Positions 10,424-21,133 of a stretch of 46,391 bases of DNA are shown piece after piece (positions within the stretch are counted from its first letter, which is position 1; every line of letters begins with the position of its first letter). This stretch comes from an uncultured Mycoplasmatota bacterium. GTDB lineage: Bacteria > Bacillota_I > Bacilli_A > RF39 > UBA660. Made by a program: the position numbers and the translations under genes. Location: NCBI GenBank assembly GCA_947303405.1, contig CAMYYH010000005.1, positions 1-46,391 on the forward strand, written 5' to 3'. The notes beneath the pieces are model-generated. The model worked only from the letters and a program-made list of their open reading frames with translations, searched no databases and was not told the origin of the DNA.

Positions 10424-11065
10424 CTATCCTTTAAAATAAGCATCTACATAGTATATTTGTTTTTTATCATGATTACATTTTATTTCCCAGTCTGTCATTA
10501 TATTAGGTATTTTTCTCTCATCATTATTCAAATCCATACTAACTTTTCTAAACTCATACCAATATTGGGAAAGTGTTTCAAGTGAATAAGCAAATAATAC
10601 TTTATTATCGGTTTTAAGTACTATATGTTTATCTTTTTTAAATACTTTATCATATAATTTTAAATAATTAATATGCGTAAATCTTTTCTTTTCATCTACA
10701 GGTTTAGGCCAAGGTTCAGAAAAAGTAAGATATATCGTATCTATTTCTTTTCCAAACATCTTATCAATATCTTGAGCATCTGCACATATTACTCTTAAAT
10801 TAGGGATATCTTGTTTACCTATTTTACTAACAGCCGTAGCTGTTTGTGATTCGTTTAGTTCTAAGCCAATAAAGTTTATTCTAGGATATTGTTTAGCCAT
10901 ATTAATAATAAATTCTCCTCTACCCATACCTAATTCTAAACATATAGGATTCTTATTACCAAACTCTTCATACCATTTATTCTTTAATTCATAAGGCTTA
11001 CTAATTAAATAATCACTATTAGTTAATATTCTCTTAGCTCCCTTTACCTCTTTATATTTCATCAT
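10424..11065 (-). CDS. trmB: tRNA (guanine-N7-)-methyltransferase
   Basis: LELGMGRGEFIINMAKQYPRINFIGLELNESQ; TIYLTFSEPWPKPVDEKKRFTH; TDWEIK. Confidence 0.93.
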   Translation of the reverse strand: MMKYKEVKGAKRILTNSDYLISKPYELKNKWYEEFGNKNPICLELGMGRGEFIINMAKQYPRINFIGLELNESQTATAVSKIGKQDIPNLRVICADAQDIDKMFGKEIDTIYLTFSEPWPKPVDEKKRFTHINYLKLYDKVFKKDKHIVLKTDNKVLFAYSLETLSQYWYEFRKVSMDLNNDERKIPNIMTDWEIKCNHDKKQIYYVDAYFKG

Positions 11066-11071
11066 ATCACC

Positions 11072-12139
<1,068 letters not shown>

Positions 12140-12199
12140 CTATTATTTAAATAATAGTGTACCATCGTTTACTTAATATAACCACGTTATCAACTCCTA

Positions 12200-12230
12200 A
12201 AAAAAACTTCATCCCAATAATAGGACAAAG
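12200..12230 (-). terminator. Regulated intrinsic terminator of the T-box leader
   Basis: CTTTGTCC/GGATGAAG stem (two G-T pairs) followed by T8 on the minus strand. Confidence 0.85.
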
Positions 12231-12414
12231 AATTTGCGCCACCTAATTATCATATACTAACATATATGTTTCTCTATAACGGTAGAAACTTCCGTATTCT
12301 CATACTAACTTCTGAGAACCTCTCCTTGGTCCATTCATTACTTACTTCATATTAGTTTCCACCAACCACTAACTCTCTATAAAATTCCTAAGTAACTACT
12401 TACTCCAAGTCATC
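12200..12414 (-). promoter_or_regulatory. T-box riboswitch (tRNA-Trp sensing) leader of trpS
   Basis: Minus-strand leader has AGAGAGTTAGTGGTTGGTGGAAACTAAT (stem I distal features), specifier context GAATGGACC with UGG (Trp) at 12333-12331, T-box core AGGTGGCGCAAATTC, then terminator CTTTGTCC-TATTATTG-GGATGAAG-TTTTTTTT. Confidence 0.9.
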
Positions 12415-12464
12415 AATTTACAAACATAGAATACCATTTAATACCCCAACTGTCAATTTTTTTC

Positions 12465-13133
12465 TTAATTATCCCAAGTAAAATTCTCTTTACCGGCCCC
12501 TAATTCAAACTGATATTTAGCTATACCCATATCTATCTTAGTATTAATAAGACCTACTCCGGGAGTTATTCTTACTTTATTATTATCTAATAATTCAAAC
12601 TTAAACTTTTGTTGATTCATTGCACTAGGACCTAATAAAGAATATTCTACTCCCTTTTTATACCAATCAGGAGCTTCATTTGTATAAGATACTTCACTAT
12701 ATTTTTTACTTTTTCTCTTTAACCCCTGTGTTTCTCCATAACCGATTGCAATTACCCCAACTAGTTTTTCCTTATTATTTATTATCGCTTTTACTTCTCT
12801 TTTACTATACGAGCCTGTTACCCAACAAGTATTTAACCCAAGTTCCTGAGCCTTAATAACTAACATTTCGCCATAATAACCAATCTTTTCATCTAAGTCA
12901 CTATTATCCTTACCCACCAATGCTATATAATTACTTGCGTTTAATTTACCATAGTTTAAACAAAACTTAGCAAATGCATCTCTTTCATTAAGTATTAATT
13001 GAAAATTTAAGTCATTTTCTTTATTTATCTTATCAATCATATTATTTATTTCTTTTACTTTGTCTTCTTCAATACTTTTAGATAAATATTTTCTAACAGA
13101 ATGTCTACTTCTTACTATTTTATCAATATCCAT
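12465..13133 (-). CDS. Nitroreductase family protein
   Basis: N-terminal IVRSRHSVRKYLSKSIEEDKVKEI; YYGEMLVIKAQELGLNTCWV; VIAIGYGE. Confidence 0.85.
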   Translation of the reverse strand: MDIDKIVRSRHSVRKYLSKSIEEDKVKEINNMIDKINKENDLNFQLILNERDAFAKFCLNYGKLNASNYIALVGKDNSDLDEKIGYYGEMLVIKAQELGLNTCWVTGSYSKREVKAIINNKEKLVGVIAIGYGETQGLKRKSKKYSEVSYTNEAPDWYKKGVEYSLLGPSAMNQQKFKFELLDNNKVRITPGVGLINTKIDMGIAKYQFELGAGKENFTWDN

Positions 13134-13163
13134 AAAACCACTTCCTAGCTTTATTATATACCA

Positions 13164-13715
13164 TTAATGATAAATATTATATAAAATCATATCTAATATA
13201 AACATAATCAATAATAAATAAGATACAATTCCAACCTCTCTTTTATTATTATTCTTAATTATCTTAATTACAATAGGAATTAAGATATATATAAGTATCA
13301 AAGAAGAAAAACCAAAGAATAATACTGACCTTAAACAAATATATCCATTTATATTCCCATAATTCCATATCTCATTACTATAATTCCATAACTTTAAATT
13401 ATAAAACTTATCAAATACATATCCCGATATATACTCTAATAAACCACTTACTAAAGCTCCAATAGAAAATACTAATAAGGGATTATCTTTATATTTATAA
13501 GTTGCTAAAGCAATAAATAATCCACCAAATACGTATATAGGAACCCATGGTCCATAAGTAGAACCTCTTTTTACAAAATATCCTAAATCTATTCTATAGA
13601 ATAATACTTCATATATAAAACCAAATACTCCACTACTTATCATTACCATAATTAATATGTTAATAACATCCATCTTATCAAATTTATCATCCTTAAATAG
13701 TTTAAAGATATTCAT
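13164..13715 (-). CDS. Putative membrane protein, ABC-transporter type IV / CmpB-like family (PF06541-like)
   Basis: GFIYEVLFYRIDLGYFVKRGSTYGPWVPIYVFGG and a multi-TM pattern; start at MNIFKL preferred. Confidence 0.7.
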   Translation of the reverse strand: MNIFKLFKDDKFDKMDVINILIMVMISSGVFGFIYEVLFYRIDLGYFVKRGSTYGPWVPIYVFGGLFIALATYKYKDNPLLVFSIGALVSGLLEYISGYVFDKFYNLKLWNYSNEIWNYGNINGYICLRSVLFFGFSSLILIYILIPIVIKIIKNNNKREVGIVSYLLLIMFILDMILYNIYH

Positions 13716-13744
13716 ACTATCACCATAATAATTATACAAAAAAA

Positions 13745-13766
13745 ATGTAGATTACTCTACATTCTT
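13745..13766 (-). terminator. Possible terminator after the vWA/CnaB adhesin gene
   Basis: AATGTAG-attact-CTACATT inverted repeat just past the stop codon, followed on the minus strand by a T-rich run. Confidence 0.5.
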
Positions 13767-16700
13767 TTAATTATTATATTTTATATATCTTCTAAAAGCT
13801 CCAAGTAGTATTGTTACTAAGAACACATATACAAGATTAGCACTATTATCAATTATATAATTACCAGTATTAACATCTACGCTAGTATTAGGAGGAACAA
13901 CCTCACCAGTACCACCTGTAAAGTAATTAGTAATATTATAACCATTAACAACACTTGTATAATCTTCTACTTCATCTTCTACTATAGTATAAGTAATCTC
14001 TTTACCATCTTTATACTTATATAGATTTTCTATTAAGTATTTCCAATTAGTTTGGTTACTTACAGTAATAGTTTGTAGATATACACCATCAGCATATATT
14101 TTTATTGTAATAGTTGATGGTCTCTTTTCAAGATTCTTCTCATCATCTTGCCATGTCTTTTGACCACTAATCTTAGTCTTCTCAGGATCATGTTTATTAG
14201 TGATTGTAATTACTGTATTATCAGCATTTACCTCTATTGTAGATTTATAATTATCTACAACATCTTCAGTAATAGTATAAACTACTGCTTTATGATTTTG
14301 ATATTTTGGTAATTCTGTAAATGATACTCCCCAATTACTATCAGCAGTAACTCTTTCGCTCTTAATTACTACACCATCAGCTAGTAAATTAACAACTATA
14401 TATTTAGGACGCATTCCGTCATTATCGTTTTCATCATCCCAAATCTTATTAATACTAATTGATACATATTCAGGAACATATTTATTTGTTACAGTAACGA
14501 TATAATTATTTTCGTTATCATTTTCTTCTTCGGTAGTAACTTCACCATTAGTTTCCTTAGTTATACCAGAAATATTGACTTTATATAAATCTGTAAATTC
14601 ATAATCTTCAGGATATTCTTCTATAACACCATAAACTATTGGTGTACCATGATCTTCAAACTCATCAAGATTATTGAATGTAAATGACCAATTATCTTCA
14701 CTATCAGCAGTTACTTCTTTAACTATATCAGTTTCTTCACCATTCTTAGTTAATCTTACATTGATATAATCAGGTCTCATAACCGCTTCATCTTCATCAT
14801 CATCCCATACTTTAGTACCCTTTATAGTAATCTTAGAAGGTGTATGAGTATTAGTGATTTCAACACTGTAGTTATTATTAGAATATACGATATTAGCACT
14901 ATAACCTGGAACAGGTTCGTCTCCCTCTTCGTTAGGAACTTCGGCTACTGTATAAACTATCTTTTGACCATTGCTATACATATCTAATCCAGTAAAACTA
15001 TATGTCCATGGACTAGTCATTTTATCATCTGGTTTTACTTCAACCTTTTCATATCCATCAACAACTTCGCCATCAGCATATAATGTTAAATAGATTGAAT
15101 TAGGTCTTAAACCATCTTGATCATCTTCATCAGACCATTTTTTTGTAACTTCTACTTCAGTAGATTTAGTTTCATGTGTATTTATAAGAATATAATTATC
15201 TTTTTCATCATACTTGAAACTATATTCTTCTGAGTACTTATAATCAGCATCTGCTGGTTCCTTTGGATATTCTTCTGTTACGGTATATACATTTGGTATA
15301 CCCTGATTTCTATATCTAGGTAATCCCTCAACTATATATGACCATACATTTAATGAATCCCCATCATTAGTTCCAAATATCTCAACTGTCTTAATTGGAT
15401 CTTTAGCTTCAGGATCATCAGAATGTACATTAATTATAAGTTTACTTGGTCTCATACCATCTTGATTATCTGCATCAAACCATTTCTTATAGCCTTTAAT
15501 ATTTACTGTATCTGGTGTATGTTCGTTTGTTATCGCGATAGTTCCACTGTTTCCTTCTTTAGCAAGTAATTCAGTTTCAACACCTGTAATATTATAAACG
15601 TCATTACCATCTACTTTATCCATTGTTTCTTCAACATAGTATGTAATCTGTTTTCCATCTTTATATACAGGAAGTCCTTCAAATACAGTAACTCTACCAT
15701 CTGTAGTTGGAACAGTTGCTACTTTTCCACTAACAGCTGATTTAGTTCCATCAACCATTTGCCACAATTGTACTTGAGCATTTACTTTTGATCTATAACC
15801 ATCTTGGTCATCATTATCGTTCCATGTCTTAGTAACAGTTATTGAAGTAGTTGCTGGTTCATGAGTATTTGTAATTGTTCCACCATCTACTGCATATTTT
15901 TCACCATTTGTACCATATGATACAGTATAGTTAGAATCACTTGATGATTCAACTACTGTATATTCTATTTCTTGACCATTTTCATACTTAGGTAAATTCT
16001 TAAATGTTGCTACCCAAGCTTTATCTTCTCCATCTTTATCAGCAGTTCCATCTAATGTAATTGTATCATCATTACTTAACTTAAATGTTACTGTCTTTGG
16101 ACGTTTACCATCTTGGTTATTATTGTCATTCCACTTCTTAGTTACTGATACTTCAGTAGTTTCAGGTGTGTGAGTATTTGTAATTGTTCCTCCATCTACT
16201 GCGTATTTTTCACCATTTGTACCATATGATACAGTATAGTTAGAATCACTTGATGATTCAACTACTGTATATTCTATTTCTTGACCATTTTCATACTTAG
16301 GTAAATTCTTAAATGTTGCTACCCAAGCTTTATCTTCTCCATCTTTATCAGCAGTTCCATCTAATGTAATTGTATCATCATTACTTAACTTAAATGTTAC
16401 TGTCTTTGGACGTTTACCATCTTGGTTATTATTATCTTCCCAAGATTTTGCTACTGAAACGCTTGTAGTTTCTGGAGAATATTCATTAGTTACAGTAATA
16501 GTTCCAAGATTATCTTTTTCACTAGCAGTTATACCATTAGCTCTTCCGTCTCCAGATTTACTATAACCACTATTAGTATTATATGTTTCTTCAACATAAT
16601 AGATTATTGGTTGTCCACCATTATATACTGGTAGATTATTCCATGTCATTGACCAATTATCACTAGTAGAAACATCTACAGTTGTATCTTGATCTTCTAA

Positions 16701-19673
16701 TTCTACTTTTCCATTATTGTCATATAATGTTATTTTCCCATTAACAGTATTTCTCTTACCATCTTGGTTATTACTATCAGACCAAGTTTTCTTAACTGTT
16801 AATGAAGTAGTTGCTGGTTCATGAGTATTTGTAATTGTTCCTCCATCTTCAACACCTGTAGTAAGTGCTGCAGCTGGTGTTGTTTCATAACCATCCATTG
16901 CTTTTTCAACAACAGTATATTTAATTTCTTTTTTACCATTAAACCTTGGTAAACCAGTAAATGAAACCGTTCCGTCAGTAGCTATTGTAGCTGTTTGACC
17001 ATTAACTTTAGTTCCATCTGCATATAGATAGAATTCAGCTCCATTTCCTCTTTTACCATCTTGGTTATCATGATCTTCCCATTTTTTATTAACTTCTATA
17101 TCAACTAATTGATAAACATTTGTTACTTCTACAGTATAAGAAGCATTATCTCTATCAATTGAACCAGATATTGTTTGATCTCCTATAGTATAAACAAGAG
17201 CTGGATTAGTAATATCTCCATTTCTATTATTTGCAGTTACACTACTCTTACTTGCATCAAATACGAAGTTAGCAGGTAGATTTCCATCTTCATCCCCCTC
17301 AGTAACTACATATGTTGCTTCATCAGTAAGGTTAGTAACTAATACATTCCATCCATCTTGTAATTGAACATTAAATGCTGTTCCACTTGGAGCATAGTAA
17401 TATCCTGACCAATTAGTTCCAGGTTCTTTTGTCCAACCATCTACATCATCTAAATCAATTACTTTACACAATCCTGTAGCTGCATCACAATCATTTGTAT
17501 CAAATACTGTTAAATAAATACTATCATTACCAATTCCAGGATCAGTAACTGTAATACTAAAATCAAATTTAGCATCTGCTGGAGCATCTTCTCCATCTAC
17601 TTTCTTAACAATATTTAAATTACTTCTACGATTATTAGTTGCATCAATAGTAATTGCTTTATTTGATCTAATTATATATGTTTTTCCGTTTATTTTTACA
17701 TATTCTAAAGAATTTTCATCAGCTTGATAATATGTATTATCACCCATAGCTGAAGGAATAGCATATTCAGGATGTTCATTTAATAAATTTTCATCTACTA
17801 ATACTAGATCTTTTAATTGTCCATCTATAATCATAGGATGAACAGTTTCTGTTTTAATATCCCAGTTATAATAATCGCCATCTAATTCCTTAAATGTGTA
17901 ATCATGGCCAGCATCTAATATTCTAATAGATTTATTATTAGTACTCTCGTCTAATACAATCTTCATTAATCCTGGAGCTATATGAATAGCACTAGCACTT
18001 GTTGCATCTATTGTATAATTATTATTCTTATTTAATGTTACTTCATGGAATTCTTCTCCATCTCTAGTAACAGTTAAAATTAAATCTTTATCATTTTGTA
18101 CTTTGTCATCAAGTAAGTTAACCCAATTTTTCTTAGCACCAATTTTAAAGAATTCAGTTTCTACTGGCTTTGGATTTGTATAATCAGCTGTTTTAGGTTG
18201 ATCTCCAACTCTAGTATCCTTATAGTGTAATGTAGCTGAAGTATTAGTCATTAAATTTCCATTTGCATCTAAATACTTTCTAACATTTTCATCTAATGAT
18301 AACCAAGTCAAGTCACCATTTTTTATTTCTGAAACTATATCATAAGTATATTGAGATGGATAAACATCAAATGTAACTTTATATGTTACACCATTTTCAA
18401 GAACACCAAGTGAAGATAAATCCCATTCAACTTCACCAGTTGTTTTATTAAATGTTGCTTTTGGAGCAGTAATCCATTCAACATCATCTTTATAATATTT
18501 AAAACTATCTTCATCTACTTCCAATAGATTTGCTATTTGACCAGATGTAGTTTTAACATTATGAGTTGTACCATCGTTTATTGTTGCATTAGCAATACCG
18601 GCCATCTCTATTTTAGTTAAAATATCATTGAAGGCATTTTGTAATGCTGTAGTATCTGAAGCAGAATAATTGTTTCCACTTGGAGCTCCTGCAGCAGTTG
18701 TAAGATTAGTCATATAAGTTGCACCATAATCTTTACCAAAAGCAAATATTGTGTAGAAATTATTTGTTCCAACTTTAGTTGCTAAAGTATTAGCATCATC
18801 AGTTGCAGCATTATAACTATTAGCCATATTAGGTTCTTCTTCATGACCTGTTCCATTAGTTCCACCATTATTTCTATCATAGAATGTTGGTGCTCCATCT
18901 GAGAAGAATATAACAAATGTTGGATCGTTATCATTAGAACCAAATGAAATAGTATTTGCTTGTTTTAAAGCTGCTTCCCAGTTAGTTCCTGCTGCATTAC
19001 CAGTAGCTACAGATATATTATTTACAGCATTGGTAAATGTAGTAGATGACGTTGTCTCTCCAAGAGTTGTTTGAGCTGTTGTTGCAAATGTAACTAAAGC
19101 CATCTCAACGGTATCTGATGGATTACCATCTTTTCCATTATATGCAAGAAGTGTAGATGCCAAACTGTTAACAGCAGTTTTAGTGGAATCCATACGTGTC
19201 TCATTTGAAGTAACTTCTTCTCTTCTATAACGTTGCCCATTATAACGTGTATTATTATAATAGAAAAGATAACCATTAAAACTCCATTGTCTTGTTAATG
19301 GAACATATTCTCCATCAACTAACCCATAAAGCCCGCTATCAGTAGAATTAGTAGCATTATATCTATAAGTAACTACTTTGTCACCCATACTACCAGATCT
19401 ATCAACAATAACTATTACGTTAACTTTTGGAGTCTTCTTTTCTGCCTCTCCTTTCACGTCTAAAGATAATTTGTACGTACCATCACCATTAGCAATTAAG
19501 CCTTTAGTATGATCAGGCACAGTACCTGCAGCTTTATAACCTCTGTTAATTACAAGGCTGCTAAAAACATTTGGATTCATCGCATAGATTAACCCAAAAA
19601 TACATGCAATTGTAAAAACTACAAATGCAAATAGCTTTTCGCTATTGTTAGTTTTTAGATTTTTTCTTTTCAT
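13767..19673 (-). CDS. Large vWA-domain adhesin with ~10 tandem CnaB repeats and C-terminal TM (pilin/MSCRAMM-like)
   Basis: vWA MIDAS VIVDRSGSMGD; ten repeats starting K.W.D..NQDG.R (degenerate in the last copies); C-terminus GGTGEVVPPNTSVDVNTG...NLVYVFLVTILLGAFRRYIKYNN. Confidence 0.93.
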   Translation of the reverse strand: MKRKNLKTNNSEKLFAFVVFTIACIFGLIYAMNPNVFSSLVINRGYKAAGTVPDHTKGLIANGDGTYKLSLDVKGEAEKKTPKVNVIVIVDRSGSMGDKVVTYRYNATNSTDSGLYGLVDGEYVPLTRQWSFNGYLFYYNNTRYNGQRYRREEVTSNETRMDSTKTAVNSLASTLLAYNGKDGNPSDTVEMALVTFATTAQTTLGETTSSTTFTNAVNNISVATGNAAGTNWEAALKQANTISFGSNDNDPTFVIFFSDGAPTFYDRNNGGTNGTGHEEEPNMANSYNAATDDANTLATKVGTNNFYTIFAFGKDYGATYMTNLTTAAGAPSGNNYSASDTTALQNAFNDILTKIEMAGIANATINDGTTHNVKTTSGQIANLLEVDEDSFKYYKDDVEWITAPKATFNKTTGEVEWDLSSLGVLENGVTYKVTFDVYPSQYTYDIVSEIKNGDLTWLSLDENVRKYLDANGNLMTNTSATLHYKDTRVGDQPKTADYTNPKPVETEFFKIGAKKNWVNLLDDKVQNDKDLILTVTRDGEEFHEVTLNKNNNYTIDATSASAIHIAPGLMKIVLDESTNNKSIRILDAGHDYTFKELDGDYYNWDIKTETVHPMIIDGQLKDLVLVDENLLNEHPEYAIPSAMGDNTYYQADENSLEYVKINGKTYIIRSNKAITIDATNNRRSNLNIVKKVDGEDAPADAKFDFSITVTDPGIGNDSIYLTVFDTNDCDAATGLCKVIDLDDVDGWTKEPGTNWSGYYYAPSGTAFNVQLQDGWNVLVTNLTDEATYVVTEGDEDGNLPANFVFDASKSSVTANNRNGDITNPALVYTIGDQTISGSIDRDNASYTVEVTNVYQLVDIEVNKKWEDHDNQDGKRGNGAEFYLYADGTKVNGQTATIATDGTVSFTGLPRFNGKKEIKYTVVEKAMDGYETTPAAALTTGVEDGGTITNTHEPATTSLTVKKTWSDSNNQDGKRNTVNGKITLYDNNGKVELEDQDTTVDVSTSDNWSMTWNNLPVYNGGQPIIYYVEETYNTNSGYSKSGDGRANGITASEKDNLGTITVTNEYSPETTSVSVAKSWEDNNNQDGKRPKTVTFKLSNDDTITLDGTADKDGEDKAWVATFKNLPKYENGQEIEYTVVESSSDSNYTVSYGTNGEKYAVDGGTITNTHTPETTEVSVTKKWNDNNNQDGKRPKTVTFKLSNDDTITLDGTADKDGEDKAWVATFKNLPKYENGQEIEYTVVESSSDSNYTVSYGTNGEKYAVDGGTITNTHEPATTSITVTKTWNDNDDQDGYRSKVNAQVQLWQMVDGTKSAVSGKVATVPTTDGRVTVFEGLPVYKDGKQITYYVEETMDKVDGNDVYNITGVETELLAKEGNSGTIAITNEHTPDTVNIKGYKKWFDADNQDGMRPSKLIINVHSDDPEAKDPIKTVEIFGTNDGDSLNVWSYIVEGLPRYRNQGIPNVYTVTEEYPKEPADADYKYSEEYSFKYDEKDNYILINTHETKSTEVEVTKKWSDEDDQDGLRPNSIYLTLYADGEVVDGYEKVEVKPDDKMTSPWTYSFTGLDMYSNGQKIVYTVAEVPNEEGDEPVPGYSANIVYSNNNYSVEITNTHTPSKITIKGTKVWDDDEDEAVMRPDYINVRLTKNGEETDIVKEVTADSEDNWSFTFNNLDEFEDHGTPIVYGVIEEYPEDYEFTDLYKVNISGITKETNGEVTTEEENDNENNYIVTVTNKYVPEYVSISINKIWDDENDNDGMRPKYIVVNLLADGVVIKSERVTADSNWGVSFTELPKYQNHKAVVYTITEDVVDNYKSTIEVNADNTVITITNKHDPEKTKISGQKTWQDDEKNLEKRPSTITIKIYADGVYLQTITVSNQTNWKYLIENLYKYKDGKEITYTIVEDEVEDYTSVVNGYNITNYFTGGTGEVVPPNTSVDVNTGNYIIDNSANLVYVFLVTILLGAFRRYIKYNN
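15871..16433. repeat. Near-identical tandem duplication of one CnaB module (309-bp period)
   Basis: GTAATTGTTCCWCCATCTACTGCRTATTTTTCACC...GGACGTTTACCATCTTGGTTATTATT occurs at 15871 and again at 16180; encodes KTVTFKLSNDDTITLDGTADKDGEDKAWVATFKNLPKYENGQEIEYTVVESSSDSNYTVSYGTNGEKYAVDGGTITNTH twice. Confidence 0.92.
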
Positions 19674-19852
19674 AAAACCCTTTCCCCCTAAAATATATGC
19701 AAATCTTTAAGGCCACACTATGCCTATAAAAATTGTTAAGTCCATATACTAATCGCAAAAAAGGGTTTTGTCAAATAATTTGTGAAGAAAAAGTGAAAAA
19801 AGTAACAAAAAAATACTGAAAACTTAATTTTCAGTATTTATACGCAATAAAA

Positions 19853-19873
19853 AAAGATAGTTTAACTATCTTA
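19853..19873 (-). terminator. Intrinsic terminator of the 19871 gene
   Basis: AAGATAGTTTAACTATCTT palindrome followed by T-run on the minus strand. Confidence 0.6.
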
Positions 19874-20803
19874 TGCAAACACATTATTACTTTCTATTCT
19901 ACCCATATAATATAATACTTTACTAACCCAATCAGGTGCCGGTTGACTTGCAGTACCATGAACATAAATACCAGATATAGCAGATACACTACTAGATTGG
20001 AAAGAGTCCAATCCATTGCGATCTAATATTCCTTTTAAAGTAAATACATAGCATATAGTCCCTGCCTCTAATGAAGGGAACTTAAAATATTCAACATTAG
20101 CTCTTAGTCCACCCATATTATTACTGTATCGAAATAATCCACTAGTCATAACGCCACTCTCGTGATATACAATAGCTAAAGCCAATACTTTATTAACACC
20201 AAACATCTCACATATCCTGGAGAAATACTGTTCAAAAGTTAAACCATTATCTAACACAATATGTCCATTTTCTTTTTTATCAGCAGTAGTTATTATGCCT
20301 TTATCTCCTATTTCAGCAGCAGTAGTACCATAAGCTCTAGGATTTCTATATAAATATCTAACAAAATAAACTATACCAGCCTCTTGAGAACTAAAAGTTC
20401 CATCTCCTTCTTTAATAGAAAATGTCGTCTTATAATCCTCCCTTTCATAATTATTTGTAAACTGTCTAGCTAAAGATACAACCTTATTTACATCTAAATG
20501 AAATACATCTGCATAATAAGCAACAGTATTATCTATAAGCCTTTGTTCTTTATACTTATTATACGCTTTTATATATTGGTTATCACTTAATAAAGTACCA
20601 GAGGTAGACACACTTTCTTCGTTATCCTCCGCTAATTTATTGTCTAGTTTATTATTGCTTTTAACTTCAACACTCTTACTCACATCTAAATTAGCTTTCC
20701 TGGTATTTATTAAAAGCAAGCCAATAACTAATGCTAAACATATAGCTATAGGAATACTAAACATTATTTCTTTTCTAAGTTTTAAACTATGTTTATTTTG
20801 CAT
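19871..20803 (-). CDS. Membrane-anchored lysozyme/glucosaminidase-like peptidoglycan hydrolase candidate
   Basis: N-terminal TM; C-terminal region FGVNKVLALAIVYHESGVMTSGLFRYSNNMGGLRAN...EAGTICYVFTLKGI resembles glucosaminidase/transglycosylase folds with catalytic Glu (HESG). Start at MQNKHS (AGAGGG upstream) preferred. Confidence 0.65.
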   Translation of the reverse strand: MQNKHSLKLRKEIMFSIPIAICLALVIGLLLINTRKANLDVSKSVEVKSNNKLDNKLAEDNEESVSTSGTLLSDNQYIKAYNKYKEQRLIDNTVAYYADVFHLDVNKVVSLARQFTNNYEREDYKTTFSIKEGDGTFSSQEAGIVYFVRYLYRNPRAYGTTAAEIGDKGIITTADKKENGHIVLDNGLTFEQYFSRICEMFGVNKVLALAIVYHESGVMTSGLFRYSNNMGGLRANVEYFKFPSLEAGTICYVFTLKGILDRNGLDSFQSSSVSAISGIYVHGTASQPAPDWVSKVLYYMGRIESNNVFA

Positions 20804-20896
20804 ACAATCCCTCTTCATATAAAAATTGTATTATTAATTTAAAGCCAAGTCAAATTTATAAAAACCTTGACTGTTAATTAACACAAAAAGGAAAAC

Positions 20897-21133
20897 TTAT
20901 TTTTCCTTTTCTTCGACTATTTTAGCATCTTTATATTGTGGTTTTATTGGTAACATCAATCCAGCAACAATATATACGAATAATAATGGTGGAAAAATAA
21001 TAGCTATTATTATTGTTCCAAGTCTAACTATATTTACATCCATTACCAAATAGTCAGCAAGACCAGAACACACCCCCATTATTACTTGGTTCTCTATATT
21101 TCGATATAATTTCTTTACTTCTCTATTACTCAC
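20897..21133 (-). CDS. PspC domain protein
   Basis: KKLYRNIENQVIMGVCSGLADYLVMDVNIVRLGTIIIAIIFPPLLFVYIVAGLMLP. Confidence 0.9.
   Translation of the reverse strand: MSNREVKKLYRNIENQVIMGVCSGLADYLVMDVNIVRLGTIIIAIIFPPLLFVYIVAGLMLPIKPQYKDAKIVEEKEK

Noticed and set aside
19094-19276. 60-aa minus-strand ORF
   Set aside because: Out-of-frame ORF inside the vWA region of the large adhesin.
19674-19800. Possible riboswitch (e.g. cyclic-di-GMP class) upstream of the adhesin
   Set aside because: Only a short AGGC/GCCT hairpin and A/T-rich sequence; no conserved riboswitch core recognised.
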